From the NCBI GenBank assembly GCA_017306415.1, contig JAFKIL010000002.1, positions 248,001 to 312,000 on the forward strand: DNA of 64,000 nucleotides, in the 5' to 3' direction. Shown piece by piece: positions 54,411-64,000 of the stretch (the first letter of the stretch is position 1; each line of letters starts with the position of its first letter). The position numbers and the translations under genes are program-made. Under the pieces are notes generated by a model. The model was not told where the DNA came from, did no database searches, and worked only from the letters and a program-made list of their open reading frames with translations. This DNA is from Microbacterium sp. (GTDB lineage Bacteria; Actinomycetota; Actinomycetes; Actinomycetales; Microbacteriaceae).

Positions 54411-55057
54411 GCCGCATCCTCGTCGTCGACAACCACGACAGCTTCGTCCACACGCTCGTCGACTATCTCGTCGAGCTGGGCGCCGCGGTGGATCTCGTGG
54501 AGGCCGACGAGATCGAGCCGTCCGCGGCCGCGGCAGCGCTCGGCGGCTACGACGGTGTGCTCATCTCACCCGGTCCCGGGAACCCCGCCCACGCGGGCGG
54601 ATCGATCGCCGTCGTCCACGCGGCCGCGAACGCCCGCATCCCGCTCCTGGGTGTGTGCCTCGGACACCAGGCGATCGCCGAGGCGTTCGGGGCGACCGTC
54701 GGCCACGCGCCGGAGCTGATGCACGGCATGACGTCGGAGGTGGGGCACGCGACGAGCGGACTGTTCGAGGGGATGCCGCAGCCGTTCACCGCGGGGCGCT
54801 ATCACTCGCTCGCGGTGGACGCCGGGACCCTCCCCGACGACCTGATGGTGACGGCCTGGACCGACGCGGGCATCGTGATGGGCATCGCGCACCGGTCGGC
54901 GCCCATCGCCGGCGTGCAGTTCCACCCGGAGAGCGTGCTCACCGAGGGCGGGTACCGCATCCTCGGCAACTGGCTCGCGCTGACGGGCATGCCGGATGCA
55001 GCGGTGCTCGCCGTCGGGCTCTCACCCCGCCGTGGCGAGACGGCGCGCGGCGCCTAG
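54407..55057 (+). CDS. pabA: Anthranilate/aminodeoxychorismate synthase glutamine amidotransferase
   Basis: A 216-residue class I glutamine amidotransferase giving ammonia for anthranilate or aminodeoxychorismate synthesis (TrpG/PabA). Nucleophile Cys is in LLGVCLGHQAI (about 80), the His-Glu pair in QFHPESV (about 176-182). GTG start overlaps the previous stop. No synthase partner gene is adjacent; in many actinobacteria this gene sits alone beside pknB. The trpG or pabA role cannot be settled here. Confidence 0.92.
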   Translation: MSRILVVDNHDSFVHTLVDYLVELGAAVDLVEADEIEPSAAAAALGGYDGVLISPGPGNPAHAGGSIAVVHAAANARIPLLGVCLGHQAIAEAFGATVGHAPELMHGMTSEVGHATSGLFEGMPQPFTAGRYHSLAVDAGTLPDDLMVTAWTDAGIVMGIAHRSAPIAGVQFHPESVLTEGGYRILGNWLALTGMPDAAVLAVGLSPRRGETARGA

Positions 55058-56754
55058 CTGCCCGAGCAGGACGTGAGGGTGATGGTCGAGTGGATCGGGG
55101 CCTCGCCCGGCGCGATCGACTGGGACCGCACCGTCCGCGGATTCTCCGCCGGGCAGCTCGCATCGTCCTGAACCGTGACGGTCAGCTTGAGCTCGCCGAA
55201 CGCGCTCTTCGCGTCGTCGACCGTCCAGCCCGTGACGTCGACGATCGTCACCGTGCCGGTGGCCGCGACGATGTTGACCGCCGTCCCCTTCGGCACGGTC
55301 GCGCCGGGCTCCCGGTCCGCCGCGATGACGATGCCCGCCGCGAGGTCGGGATCGTCGCGCGGGGTGACCGCGCCCAGCATGAGACCGGCGTCGTCGAGCG
55401 CCTGCTGCGCGGCGGCCTGCGTCAGCCCGACCAGCTTCGGCACCGCCACGACGTCAGGGCCGCTCGACACGTAGATCGTGATCTGCTGGCCCTTCGCGAC
55501 CGAGACGCCCTTGCCGGGATCGGTGCGGATCACGTCGCCCTTGGCGGTCGAGTCGTCCGGCTGGTCGACGCGGTCCGCGAGCAGGTCCTCTGCGGCCAGC
55601 TTCTGCTTGGCCTGATCGAAGGTGAGTCCCGCGACGTCCGGCACGATCCGCGCTCCCGACGGCACGCCGCTGCCGGGATGGATCGTGACCACCCAGAACA
55701 GGACCGAGATGAGGAGCACGGCCAGGAGCGCGACGCCCGCCCAGATCCAGGCGACGGGAGGGCCGGACTGGGTGCGCTTCATCGTGGTGTCCGTGCTGAG
55801 CTGCCGCAGCGACCGCGCGGTCTCGGCCGCCTGCCGCGGATTCGGACCATAGAGCTCGCTGGTCAGTGCGCCCACTTCGCGCTTCGTCGGCGCCTTGCCG
55901 TCCGTCGCGGCATCCAGGGCGTCGCGGAAGGTCGCGGCATCCGGGAACCGCTGGAACGGGTCCTTCGCGAGAGCCCGCAGCACCACCGCGTCGAGGGCGC
56001 GCGGCAGCGAATCGACCACCTCGGTCGGCGGAACGGGCGTCTCGCTGACGTGCTGGTAGGCGACCGCGACGGGCGAGTCGCCGCGGAACGGCTGGCGCCC
56101 GGTGAGCAGCTCGTAGAGCACGACGCCGGTCGAGTACAGGTCCGCGCGGGCGTCGACGGCCTCGCCCTTCGCCTGCTCGGGCGAGAAGTAGGCGGCCGTG
56201 CCGAGGATCGTGGTCGTCTCGGCGACGGTCGAGGACGAATCCGAGACCGCGCGCGCGATGCCGAAGTCCATCACCTTCACCTGGCCGGCATCCGTGACCA
56301 TGACGTTGCCCGGCTTGATGTCGCGGTGGACGACGCCGGCGCGGTGCGAGTACTCGAGCGCCTCGAGGATGCCGTCGGTATAGCGGACCGCATCGGCCAC
56401 CGGCACCGGGCCTTCGGTCAGGATGTCCTTGAGCAGCCGGCCGTGGACGAGCTCCATGACGATGTAGGGGATGTGCGAGATCGTGCCGTCCATCGCGGCC
56501 TCGCTGTCCTCGCCGGCGTCGTACACGCGCACGATCGCCGGATTCGACATCCGAGACGCCGCCTGCGCCTCGAGCCGGAACCGCGTGCGGAACGCGCTGT
56601 CCTCGGCCAGTTCGCGCTTCAGGATCTTGATGGCGACATCGCGGCCGAGTGTCAGGTCGTACCCGCGATACACGCTGGCCATGCCGCCGCGGCCGATGAG
56701 TTCGTCGACGCGATAGCGCCCCGAAAGCACGCGCGGCTCAGCTGTCACGGTCAC
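55054..56754 (-). CDS. pknB: Ser/Thr protein kinase PknB with PASTA domains
   Basis: A 566-residue membrane kinase. The kinase domain has GRGGMASVY, Lys43, HRDIKPGNV and DFG motifs. A transmembrane helix follows at about 340-360, then three PASTA domains that sense muropeptides or lipid II. GTG start with GGGAGT. Its stop shares CTAG with the convergent pabA gene. Last gene of the growth operon. Confidence 0.96.
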   Translation of the reverse strand: MTVTAEPRVLSGRYRVDELIGRGGMASVYRGYDLTLGRDVAIKILKRELAEDSAFRTRFRLEAQAASRMSNPAIVRVYDAGEDSEAAMDGTISHIPYIVMELVHGRLLKDILTEGPVPVADAVRYTDGILEALEYSHRAGVVHRDIKPGNVMVTDAGQVKVMDFGIARAVSDSSSTVAETTTILGTAAYFSPEQAKGEAVDARADLYSTGVVLYELLTGRQPFRGDSPVAVAYQHVSETPVPPTEVVDSLPRALDAVVLRALAKDPFQRFPDAATFRDALDAATDGKAPTKREVGALTSELYGPNPRQAAETARSLRQLSTDTTMKRTQSGPPVAWIWAGVALLAVLLISVLFWVVTIHPGSGVPSGARIVPDVAGLTFDQAKQKLAAEDLLADRVDQPDDSTAKGDVIRTDPGKGVSVAKGQQITIYVSSGPDVVAVPKLVGLTQAAAQQALDDAGLMLGAVTPRDDPDLAAGIVIAADREPGATVPKGTAVNIVAATGTVTIVDVTGWTVDDAKSAFGELKLTVTVQDDASCPAENPRTVRSQSIAPGEAPIHSTITLTSCSGS

Positions 56755-56808
56755 TCCCTGGGTGGAACAGATGCCAGCCTAACCGACCGGCCTGAACGTC
56801 GAAGCCGC

Positions 56809-58530
56809 TCAGGGAGTGGGTGACGAGTCGGGTCCGGGATTCGGGCTGCTCGCGGGCTGGATGACGGTCGTCAGCGTCGGCGAGTTCGGCGAGTTGCGGT
56901 CCTCCCCGCTGCCGCCGCACACCGCCGAGTACGTCACGGTCAGGTTCTGACCTGCCGCGCCCGCCACCGTGACCTGCGCGTTCGTGGCCGTCACCGTGTC
57001 CTGGCTCGTGCCGTTCGAGAACAGCGCGTTGGTCACCTGCACCGTGTAGCCCGTGACGGTGCTGCCGGCCGGGCAGCCCGCGAATGCGGTCCAGCTGATC
57101 TGCGCCGATCCCCCCGCGACGACCTCGCCGGACGGACCGCTGCCGCTGATCTGCGGGGTGGACGGTGCCGGGATGCTCGTCTGCGCGGTGTAGCACGTGA
57201 TCGTGATCGGCGCGCCCTTGTCGACATTGCCCGCACTCGGGTTCGTCGACTGCACGGTGCCGACCTGCGCCTGCGTCGTCGCGGCCGGGCCGTCCTTCTG
57301 CGTCGGGACGAGACCGGCCGCGCTGGCCGTCTGCATGGCGGCGTCGCAGTTCTTGCCGACCAGGCCGAGCGCGGCCACGTCGACCGGGGTCGGGGTGGGG
57401 GACGGCGTGTCGCTCGGAGAGGCGGAAGAACCGGAGTTCGTGGGCGTGGGCGTGCCGCCCTGATTGGCGACCAGCGCCCACACGGTGCCGGCCAGGACGA
57501 CGAGCAGCAGCACGATCAGAGCGATCAGCGGCCAGGTCCAGGGGCTGCGCTTCTTCTTCTCCTCCGGCTCCTCGGCCGTAGCGAGCGCTGCCGTCGCGGG
57601 GAGCAGCTGCGTCGCGGCGGCGGTCGCCCCGGGGCTGAGCAGCTGGGTTGCGGCATCCGCCCCCACGGCACCCCCGGCGATCGCCGGGACCGCGGCCGCC
57701 GCCGCAGCGAGATCGCCGCGGCGCAGGGCCGTCGCCGCACGTGCGACGGCGGCGGCGGATGCGGGACGCTCGTCCGGCTTCTTGGCGATCATCGCCATCA
57801 CGAGGTTCTGGACGGGCTGGGCGACGGTGGGCGGGAGCGGGGGCGCCTGCTCGTTGATCTGCGCCATCGCGATCGCGACCTGCGACTCGCCGGTGAACGG
57901 ACGCTTGCCGGCGAGGCACTCGTAGGCGACGATGCCGAGCGAGTAGATGTCGGTCGCGGGCGACGCGGGGTGGCCGGACGCCTGCTCGGGCGACAGGTAC
58001 TGGACGGTGCCCATGACCTGACCCGTCGCGGTGAGCGGAACCTGATCCGCGATCCGGGCGATGCCGAAATCGGTGATCTTGACGCGGCCGTCCGGGGTGA
58101 TGAGCAGGTTGCCCGGCTTGATGTCGCGGTGGACGAGGCCCGCGGCGTGCGCGGCCTGAAGCGCCGCCGCCGTCTGCGCGACGATGTCGAGCGTCTTGTC
58201 GGTGGAGAGCGATCCGTCCCGTTCGAGGATCGTGGACAGCGCCTCACCGGGCACGAGCTCCATCACGAGGAACGCGGAGCCGTTCTCCTCGCCGTAGTCG
58301 AAGACGCTCGCGATGCCCTCGTGGTTGACGAGCGCGGCGTGGCGGGCCTCGGCGCGGAAGCGCTCGAGGAAGCCCGGATCGCCCATGTACTCGTCTTTGA
58401 GGATCTTGATCGCGACGGTGCGGCCGATGACATGATCGGTCGCCTCCCACACCTCGCCCATGCCGCCGATGGCGATCCGCGAGTCGAGCTCGTAGCGGCC
58501 GCCGAAGGTCACACCCTGCGTCGGTCTCAT
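56809..58530 (-). CDS. pknA: Ser/Thr protein kinase PknA-like with extracytoplasmic domain
   Basis: A 573-residue kinase. The N-terminal kinase domain has [28 protein letters not shown] and DFGIA. An alanine-rich juxtamembrane stretch contains two ATQLL repeats. A helix (about 325-350) leads to a Ser/Thr/Pro linker, one PASTA-like domain and a fibronectin-III-like C-terminal domain (about 480-550), a larger exterior than that of mycobacterial PknA. ATG overlaps the pbpA stop. Confidence 0.93.
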   Translation of the reverse strand: MRPTQGVTFGGRYELDSRIAIGGMGEVWEATDHVIGRTVAIKILKDEYMGDPGFLERFRAEARHAALVNHEGIASVFDYGEENGSAFLVMELVPGEALSTILERDGSLSTDKTLDIVAQTAAALQAAHAAGLVHRDIKPGNLLITPDGRVKITDFGIARIADQVPLTATGQVMGTVQYLSPEQASGHPASPATDIYSLGIVAYECLAGKRPFTGESQVAIAMAQINEQAPPLPPTVAQPVQNLVMAMIAKKPDERPASAAAVARAATALRRGDLAAAAAAVPAIAGGAVGADAATQLLSPGATAAATQLLPATAALATAEEPEEKKKRSPWTWPLIALIVLLLVVLAGTVWALVANQGGTPTPTNSGSSASPSDTPSPTPTPVDVAALGLVGKNCDAAMQTASAAGLVPTQKDGPAATTQAQVGTVQSTNPSAGNVDKGAPITITCYTAQTSIPAPSTPQISGSGPSGEVVAGGSAQISWTAFAGCPAGSTVTGYTVQVTNALFSNGTSQDTVTATNAQVTVAGAAGQNLTVTYSAVCGGSGEDRNSPNSPTLTTVIQPASSPNPGPDSSPTP

Positions 58531-59984
58531 TTGCCCAGCACCGCCTCCATGACCTTCTTCGCGATGGGCGCCGCGATCGTGTTGCCGCTGCCCGACTGGC
58601 CCTTGCCCCCGCCATTCTCCACGACGACGGCCACCGCAACCTGGGGGTCTTCTGCGGGGGCGAACCCGGTGAACCAGAGTGTGAACGGCTTGTCGTTGCC
58701 ATTCTGGGCCGTTCCGGTCTTGCCGCCCACGTCGACTCCGTCAATTCTTGCATTCGTGGCGATGCCGCTGCTGACATTGGCGACCATCATCTGCACCATC
58801 TCCGCATCAAGGTTCGCGTCGAGGGCACGGCCGTACTCCTCGTCCTGGTAGGTCTGCTGCACGGAGAGGTCCGGGCCGACGATGCGGTCCACCATGCGCG
58901 GCTTCATCACCACACCCCCGTTCGCGATGCCGGCCGACACCATCGCCATCTGGAGCGGGGTCGCGGTCACCTGCCCCTGGCCGAAGCCGGTGAGCGCGGT
59001 CTGCGCGTCGTCGAGCGCCCGCGGGTAGCTCGACTTCGTCGACGTGAGCGGCAGGTCGAACGACGAGTTGAAGCCGTACTTCTCGGCCTCCTTGCGGATC
59101 GTGTCGTCGCCGAGCTTGGCGGCGAGCTCCGCCATCGGGATGTTGCAGCTCAGGCGCAGCGCATCCGCGATCGTCACGGTCGCGCCTGGTCCGCAGGTCC
59201 CGCCGGTGTCGTTGCTGATAGGGGTGTTGCTGCCAGGCAGCACGTAGCGCGCGAGGTTCGGGAGCGTCGACTGCGGCGTGTAGTCGCCGGTGGCGAGCGC
59301 TGCGGAGGCCACGACGAGCTTGAAGGTCGACCCCGGGGGGTTCGTGTCGCCCGCGATCGCACGGTTGTAGAGGGGGTTGGTCTTGTCGGCGACGAGCCTG
59401 TCGTACGCGGCGTTGACCTTGTTCGCGTCGTGCGCGGCGAGCGTGTTGGTGTCGTAGCTCGGACTCGTCACCATGGCGAGGATGCGGCCCGTCTTCGGCT
59501 CGATCGCGATGACGGCGCCCTGCAGGTCGCCGAGGGCGTCGAACGCGGCCTTCTGGACGTTCGCGTCGAGGCTGAGCATCACGTTCGAGCCGCGCGGCGG
59601 CTGGCCGGTGATGATCCGCTCGATGCGGGAGAGGAACTGCGAACCCGCCGTGCCACTGAGCTGCTGATTCAGCGCCTGCTCGATGCCCGTGGACGACCCC
59701 AGCACCGGATTGATGTAGCCGGTGACGGGCGCCCACATGTCGGGGTCGGTGTACACCCGCTGCCAGCTGTACACGTCCTTCGACGGCACGGACGAGGCGA
59801 TGGCCGCGCCGCTCGCGATGATCGACCCCCGCTGCACCTCGAACGAGTCGTACAGCGCGCGCTTGTTCGCCGGGTTCTGCGCGAGCGATTCCGCCTGCAC
59901 CACCTGGATCACGCTCGTCGACCCGAACAGGGCGAGGAACATGACCAGCATCAGGATGCTGAGGCGTCGGAGCTCCTTGGTCAT
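58527..59984 (-). CDS. pbpA: Penicillin-binding protein (class B transpeptidase)
   Basis: A 485-residue cell-wall transpeptidase with an N-terminal membrane anchor (about 8-29) and a penicillin-binding domain. Active-site motifs are STFK (Ser219, Lys222), SCN (279-281) and KTG in GGKTGTAQ. It cross-links peptidoglycan with RodA, encoded 1 nt upstream. Confidence 0.96.
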   Translation of the reverse strand: MTKELRRLSILMLVMFLALFGSTSVIQVVQAESLAQNPANKRALYDSFEVQRGSIIASGAAIASSVPSKDVYSWQRVYTDPDMWAPVTGYINPVLGSSTGIEQALNQQLSGTAGSQFLSRIERIITGQPPRGSNVMLSLDANVQKAAFDALGDLQGAVIAIEPKTGRILAMVTSPSYDTNTLAAHDANKVNAAYDRLVADKTNPLYNRAIAGDTNPPGSTFKLVVASAALATGDYTPQSTLPNLARYVLPGSNTPISNDTGGTCGPGATVTIADALRLSCNIPMAELAAKLGDDTIRKEAEKYGFNSSFDLPLTSTKSSYPRALDDAQTALTGFGQGQVTATPLQMAMVSAGIANGGVVMKPRMVDRIVGPDLSVQQTYQDEEYGRALDANLDAEMVQMMVANVSSGIATNARIDGVDVGGKTGTAQNGNDKPFTLWFTGFAPAEDPQVAVAVVVENGGGKGQSGSGNTIAAPIAKKVMEAVLGK

Positions 59985-59985
59985 G

Positions 59986-61380
59986 TCAGCCGATCACCAC
60001 CCGGGGCCGGCTGCGGACGGCATCCGAGATCCGCAGCAGGATCGCGACGATGAGCCAGTTCGCGACCAGCGAGGAGCCGCCCGCGGCGAGGAAGGGCGTC
60101 GTGAGGCCGGTCAAGGGGATGAGACGCGTCACGCCGCCCACCATGATGAACACCTGCAGCGCGATCGTGAAGGCGAGGCCGGTGGCGAGGAGCTTCCCGA
60201 AGTCGTCCTGACCCGCGAGCCCGATCCGGACCCCGCGGCTCGTGAACACCATGTAGAGGCAGAGGATGGCGAAGACGCCGATGAGCCCGAGCTCCTCGCC
60301 GAGACTCGGGAAGATGTAGTCGCTCTCGGCGAGCGGTGTCAGGTACGGGCGCCCCTGGCCGAGTCCCGTTCCCACGAGGCCGCCCTGTGCGAGCCCGAAG
60401 ATCCCGTTGACGAGCTGGTAGCTGCTGCCGTCCATCAGCTTGGGGTTGAACGCGTCCAGCCAGTTGGTGAACCGCCCCTGGACGTACGGCAGCACGCGCG
60501 ACGCGAGGAACGCGCCGCCCACCGCGAGCACGACGCCGATCAGCACCCAGCTGGTCTTGCCGGTCGCGACGTACAGCATCGCGACGAACATCCCGAAGAT
60601 CAGGAGGCCCGTGCCGAGGTCGCGCTGCATCACGATGATCCCGAGCGAGACGAGCCAGATCAGCAGCAGCGGCCCCAGCTCGCGTGCGCGCGGCCACGTC
60701 ATGCCGAGGAAGCGCGTGCCCGCCGAGGCGAGGCTCTCCCGCGTCCGGACGAGGTATCCGGCGAAGAAGATGCCCAGCGCGATCTTCGCGAGCTCGCCGG
60801 GCTGGAAGGAGAAGAAGCCCAGCGACACCCACACGTCGGCGTTCGCGTTCGTGCCCAGCCCAGGGACGATCGGCAGGAGCAGCAGGGCGATCCCGACGAA
60901 CCCGAAGATGTACGTATAGCGGAAGAGGACGCGGTAGTTCCGCAGCAGGATCACGATGAGGATCGCCCCGACGAGCGCGATCCCCGCCCACGCCAGCTGG
61001 CGCGTCGAGTACGCCGCCCACCCGTGCCGGTGCCAGTGCACGTCGAGGCGGTAGATCTCGGCGAGACCGAGCCCCGTGAGGAGCGTCGCGATCGGCACCA
61101 CGAACGGATCGGCATCCCTTGCCCGCAGTCGCAGCACGATGTGGAGCGCCAGCACGAGCGCGGTGAGGCCGCCGAGGTAGATGAGGAACTTGGGGTCGAT
61201 GACGCCCGCGGCCCCCAGCTGCACGAGGGCGACGGCGGACCCGTTGATCGCGAACGCGAAGATCAGGAGGGCGAGCTCGCGGTTGCGCTGCGTCTGCGGC
61301 ACGCGGATACGCCGCAGCGCGCGCAGCACCGCGGTGTCTGTCGACGGGCCGTCGGCCGCCGGTCGGGTCGTGGTGGTCAT
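59986..61380 (-). CDS. rodA: Peptidoglycan polymerase RodA (SEDS family)
   Basis: A 464-residue SEDS glycosyltransferase with about 12 membrane helices. It carries the conserved extracellular-loop stretch FNPKLMDGSSYQ, GLGQGRPYL, AESDYIFPSLGEELGL and GLTTPFLAAGGSS. The ATG at 61380 overlaps the pstP stop (ATGA); the longer open frame is rejected. Confidence 0.95.
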   Translation of the reverse strand: MTTTTRPAADGPSTDTAVLRALRRIRVPQTQRNRELALLIFAFAINGSAVALVQLGAAGVIDPKFLIYLGGLTALVLALHIVLRLRARDADPFVVPIATLLTGLGLAEIYRLDVHWHRHGWAAYSTRQLAWAGIALVGAILIVILLRNYRVLFRYTYIFGFVGIALLLLPIVPGLGTNANADVWVSLGFFSFQPGELAKIALGIFFAGYLVRTRESLASAGTRFLGMTWPRARELGPLLLIWLVSLGIIVMQRDLGTGLLIFGMFVAMLYVATGKTSWVLIGVVLAVGGAFLASRVLPYVQGRFTNWLDAFNPKLMDGSSYQLVNGIFGLAQGGLVGTGLGQGRPYLTPLAESDYIFPSLGEELGLIGVFAILCLYMVFTSRGVRIGLAGQDDFGKLLATGLAFTIALQVFIMVGGVTRLIPLTGLTTPFLAAGGSSLVANWLIVAILLRISDAVRSRPRVVIG

Positions 61381-62615
61381 CCGCCGCCTCCCGCGGTCGT
61401 GCGCAGGTTCGAGACGATCTGCTCGGCCTCCTGCAGCGAGCCGGCGTTGATCGTGCCCTCGACCGTCTGGCGATCGAACTCGGTCAGGGAATCCAGCGGA
61501 ACGTCGGTGTCCTCGTATACGGACGAGAGCGAGATCGGGCCGATGTTCTGCTGGATGCCGCGGAAGATGACCACGGTGTCGTCGTCCGCCCCGACGAAGT
61601 AGCGGGTCTGGGTCCAGGAATAGGCGGCGAACAGCAGACCGGCGATGAGCGCCAGCACGAGCAGGAGCCCGACGAACCACCCGACGCGACGCCGTCGGGC
61701 GCGACGCCGGTCCTCCTCGATGAGCTCCTCGAGGAACTCGGCGGCCGGCTCGAAGTGGGTGGGTTCGTTCGCGGCCTGACGATTCGGGTGCAGCCAGGAG
61801 CTGCGGCCCGGACGGGCGGCGGGGACGTCGATGCCCTTCGGGGTCGATGCGGCGCCGACGATTGTCGGGGTCCCCGAGAACAACGGATGCTGTCCGCCGA
61901 CGTCGACGATGACGATCGTCACGTTGTCGGGCGCGCCGCCGTCCAGAGCCTGCTTCAGGAGCAGATCGGCGGTGCGGCCGGGCGCGAGTCCGAGCGAGAG
62001 CGCCTTGGCGGTGTGGGCGTCGTCGACGACGCCGGAGAGGCCGTCGGAGCACAGCAGCCACCGGTCGCCCGGCTGCGTCGGCATGATGAAGGTGTCGAGC
62101 TCGGGATCGGCATCCATGTCGCCGAGGACGCGCATGAGGACCGATCGGCGCGGGTGGTAGCGGGCCTCCTCCGGCGTGATCCGCCCGGAGTCCACCAGGC
62201 GCTGGACGAACGTGTGGTCGGTCGTGATCTGGGTGAGGGCGTCGTCGCGGTAGAGGTAGATGCGCGAATCCCCGATATGGGCGATGACGGCGTAGTCGTC
62301 GACCATGACGATCGCGCTCACCGTCGTGCCCATGCCGGCGAGCTCCGGACGGACCTTGACCGTGTCGATCAGGTCGCCCGCGGCATCCGCGATCGTCTGG
62401 CGCAGCTCGCGCTCCGCCTCGGACGTCGACGCGAACGGCTGGTCGAGCGCTTCGATGCGGGCGATCGCGAGGCTCGACGCGACGTCGCCGCCCGCGTGCC
62501 CGCCCATTCCGTCGGCGACGACGAACAGATTCGACCCGGCATAGCCCGAATCCTGGTTGTTGGCGCGCACCTTGCCGGTGTGCGAGAGCGCGGCGCTCGA
62601 CCCTTGGAAGACCAT
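61377..62615 (-). CDS. pstP: PP2C-type Ser/Thr phosphatase PstP
   Basis: A 412-residue phosphatase reversing PknA/PknB phosphorylation. The metal-binding motifs VADGMGGHAGGD, AHIGDSRIYL, LLCSDGLSGVV and GAPDNVTIV are present. A membrane helix (about 312-334) leads to a short extracytoplasmic domain. Confidence 0.96.
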   Translation of the reverse strand: MVFQGSSAALSHTGKVRANNQDSGYAGSNLFVVADGMGGHAGGDVASSLAIARIEALDQPFASTSEAERELRQTIADAAGDLIDTVKVRPELAGMGTTVSAIVMVDDYAVIAHIGDSRIYLYRDDALTQITTDHTFVQRLVDSGRITPEEARYHPRRSVLMRVLGDMDADPELDTFIMPTQPGDRWLLCSDGLSGVVDDAHTAKALSLGLAPGRTADLLLKQALDGGAPDNVTIVIVDVGGQHPLFSGTPTIVGAASTPKGIDVPAARPGRSSWLHPNRQAANEPTHFEPAAEFLEELIEEDRRRARRRRVGWFVGLLLVLALIAGLLFAAYSWTQTRYFVGADDDTVVIFRGIQQNIGPISLSSVYEDTDVPLDSLTEFDRQTVEGTINAGSLQEAEQIVSNLRTTAGGGG

Positions 62616-62628
62616 CGTCCTCTGGTGC

Positions 62629-63162
62629 CTACGTCCGCAACTCGAACGTCGTGGCGCCGACCTTGATCGGCGCGCCGACGCGCACCGGCGTGGGGGCGGA
62701 GACGCGCGTGCCGTCGTGCCAGGTGCCGTTCGTCGAGTCGAGGTCCTGGATCATCCACTGATCGCCCCACAGCACGAGACGGGCGTGGTGGCTCGAGGTG
62801 TAGTCGTCACGGATCACCAGCCCGGACTCGCTCGACCGGCCGATGGTGAGCGGCTCGCTGCCCAGCGGCAGCTCCAATCCGGCCTTCGGGCCGCTCGTGA
62901 TGACGATGCGGGACACGCGGTCGGTCGTGGCGGGGCCGCCGGATGACGCGGGGGCCGACGGCTTCGCCGCGGCCACGGGGGCCGTGGCGGCGGTCGCGGA
63001 TGCGACGATCGGCGCGGGCGCCGCCGCGGGCGCGGGCTCCGGCATCCGCCGCACCCGCACGCCGAACAGGTCGGCCCGGAGCGAGTAGACGACGGCGAAC
63101 ACGAAGAACCACATCAGGACGAGGAACCCGATGCGTAGGAGGAGCAGAGTGAGTTCGCTCAC
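62629..63162 (-). CDS. fhaB: FHA-domain protein FhaB/FipA
   Basis: A 177-residue protein with an N-terminal membrane helix (about 5-28), an alanine/proline linker and a C-terminal FHA phosphothreonine-binding domain (TIGRSSESGLVI and SSHHARL, LDSTNGTW). It acts as a phospho-signal reader in division. GTG start overlaps the fhaA stop (GTGA). Confidence 0.94.
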   Translation of the reverse strand: MSELTLLLLRIGFLVLMWFFVFAVVYSLRADLFGVRVRRMPEPAPAAAPAPIVASATAATAPVAAAKPSAPASSGGPATTDRVSRIVITSGPKAGLELPLGSEPLTIGRSSESGLVIRDDYTSSHHARLVLWGDQWMIQDLDSTNGTWHDGTRVSAPTPVRVGAPIKVGATTFELRT

Positions 63163-63893
63163 GAGTCGTCTCTCCTGACGTCGAAGACGCGCGTCGCGTC
63201 GGCGGCGGAGGTCTTCGGGACAGGCGGAGCCGCCTGCGGCACGACCCGGAAGACGATGTCGGTCCGGCCGATCGTGACCGTCGAGTCCGGCGCGAGCGCC
63301 GCCTCGGTCACCGGCCGGCCGTTGAGCTTGGTCCCGTTCGTGGACTTCAGGTCGCGCACCATGGCGCGCTCACCGTCCCACAGGATCTCGACGTGCCGGC
63401 GGCTGGTGCCCGAGTCCGCCACGGTGATGTCGGCGTCGCTGCCCCGCCCGATCACGGTGCGGGCCTTGGTGAGGGGATGACGCCGGCCCTCGACGTCGAG
63501 CACGCCGCGCCACGCGACGCGACCCTCGACGGTCTGCGAGTCGACGCCGAGTGTGCCCGTCGCGAGCTGGTCGTCGCGACGGAGCGTGACCGACACGGGA
63601 CCCGCGAACGCGTAGTGCTGGGCCGTCGCGTGCTTCTGCACCAGCGAGAGGAGCTCGTCGATCAGCGTCGGCCCGATCGCGCTCATCTTCTCGTCGTCGG
63701 ACGGCGAGAGCCGCACGGTGAACGTGTTCGGGGCGAGGATGCGGTCGCGCGAGACGACCGCCGCCTTCTTGTCGAGCTCGCTGCGCAGCGCGGAGGCGAT
63801 CTCCACCGGCTGGATGCCACTGCGGAAGGTCCGAGCGAACGCGCCGTTCACCGCGCGCTCGAGACCTTTCTCGAAGCTGTCAAGTAGTCCCAC
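63159..63893 (-). CDS. fhaA: FHA-domain protein FhaA (DUF3662)
   Basis: A 244-residue protein with an N-terminal DUF3662 domain (about 1-115, GLLDSFEKGLERAVNGAF) and a C-terminal FHA domain (IGRGSDADITV, TSRRHVEI, LKSTNGTKLN). It reads kinase phosphorylation signals in envelope growth. The GTG at 63893 has a GGAGGAG site; the upstream frame to 63938 is unlikely. First gene of the operon running to pknB; about 100 nt of promoter region remains to the window edge. Confidence 0.93.
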   Translation of the reverse strand: MGLLDSFEKGLERAVNGAFARTFRSGIQPVEIASALRSELDKKAAVVSRDRILAPNTFTVRLSPSDDEKMSAIGPTLIDELLSLVQKHATAQHYAFAGPVSVTLRRDDQLATGTLGVDSQTVEGRVAWRGVLDVEGRRHPLTKARTVIGRGSDADITVADSGTSRRHVEILWDGERAMVRDLKSTNGTKLNGRPVTEAALAPDSTVTIGRTDIVFRVVPQAAPPVPKTSAADATRVFDVRRDDS

Positions 63894-64000
63894 GCGACTC
63901 CTCCGGCAGGCAGACCAGTGCGTACATGCTAATTGCACCGGCTGTGCGGACCGTGAATTCGTCCTCTGGGGGGCGTCGGGGCGGGTTCGGGCGCCGCCGG

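Overview
The window is high-GC actinobacterial chromosome, most likely from Microbacteriaceae and probably Microbacterium. The evidence is gene content and order, the DUF6049-murJ-trxB-trxA-ParAB layout, and uniform high-GC codon use. It spans the replication origin. oriC lies in the dnaA-dnaN gap at about 35.7-36.2 kb, and a cluster of six parS-like sites lies at 29.8-31.5 kb. Genes on both sides of the origin mostly point away from it.

Left arm, 0-16 kb (accessory). A cell-surface region holds a three-gene pilus operon (tip-like protein, major pilin, class C sortase; 13403 down to 7446). A second LPxAG-anchored surface protein (221-3454) shares its C-terminal module with the pilus tip protein. 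Between them sits an acetaldehyde-metabolism module: a GAF regulator, an aldehyde dehydrogenase and a DUF779 protein. Two paralogous GntR-type regulators lie upstream of the pilus operon, with a pair of palindromes in the gap. A divergent HxlR/azoreductase pair follows.

16.8-29 kb (conserved). The order is cca, a methyltransferase, DUF6049, murJ, trxB-trxA behind a sigma-R-type promoter, a DGPF/ECF42 sigma-factor locus with a matching ECF42 promoter, and parB-parA.

29.8-44.6 kb (origin block). Leftward: rsmG, khpB, yidC, yidD, rnpA and rpmH. Rightward: dnaA, oriC, dnaN, recF, DUF721, gyrB, gyrA, DUF3566, tRNA-Ile and tRNA-Ala.

44.6-50 kb (accessory, the most novel part). A tightly coupled leftward operon combines a radical-SAM protein of the tetraether-lipid-synthase (Tes) type with a divergent Lgt-like diacylglyceryl transferase and four small membrane proteins. 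It looks like a membrane-lipid or lipoprotein modification cassette.

50-64 kb (conserved cell-envelope block). A Nudix hydrolase, a YbaK protein, a cyclophilin, a rhomboid protease, crgA, a class E sortase and pabA come first. The polar growth and Ser/Thr phosphorylation operon follows: fhaA, fhaB, pstP, rodA, pbpA, pknA and pknB.

Other structure includes two inverted copies of a composite palindromic repeat (5.8-6.0 kb and 23.8-24.0 kb), twin hairpins inside the pilus operon, and a 15-nt tandem repeat just upstream of the pilin ribosome-binding site.
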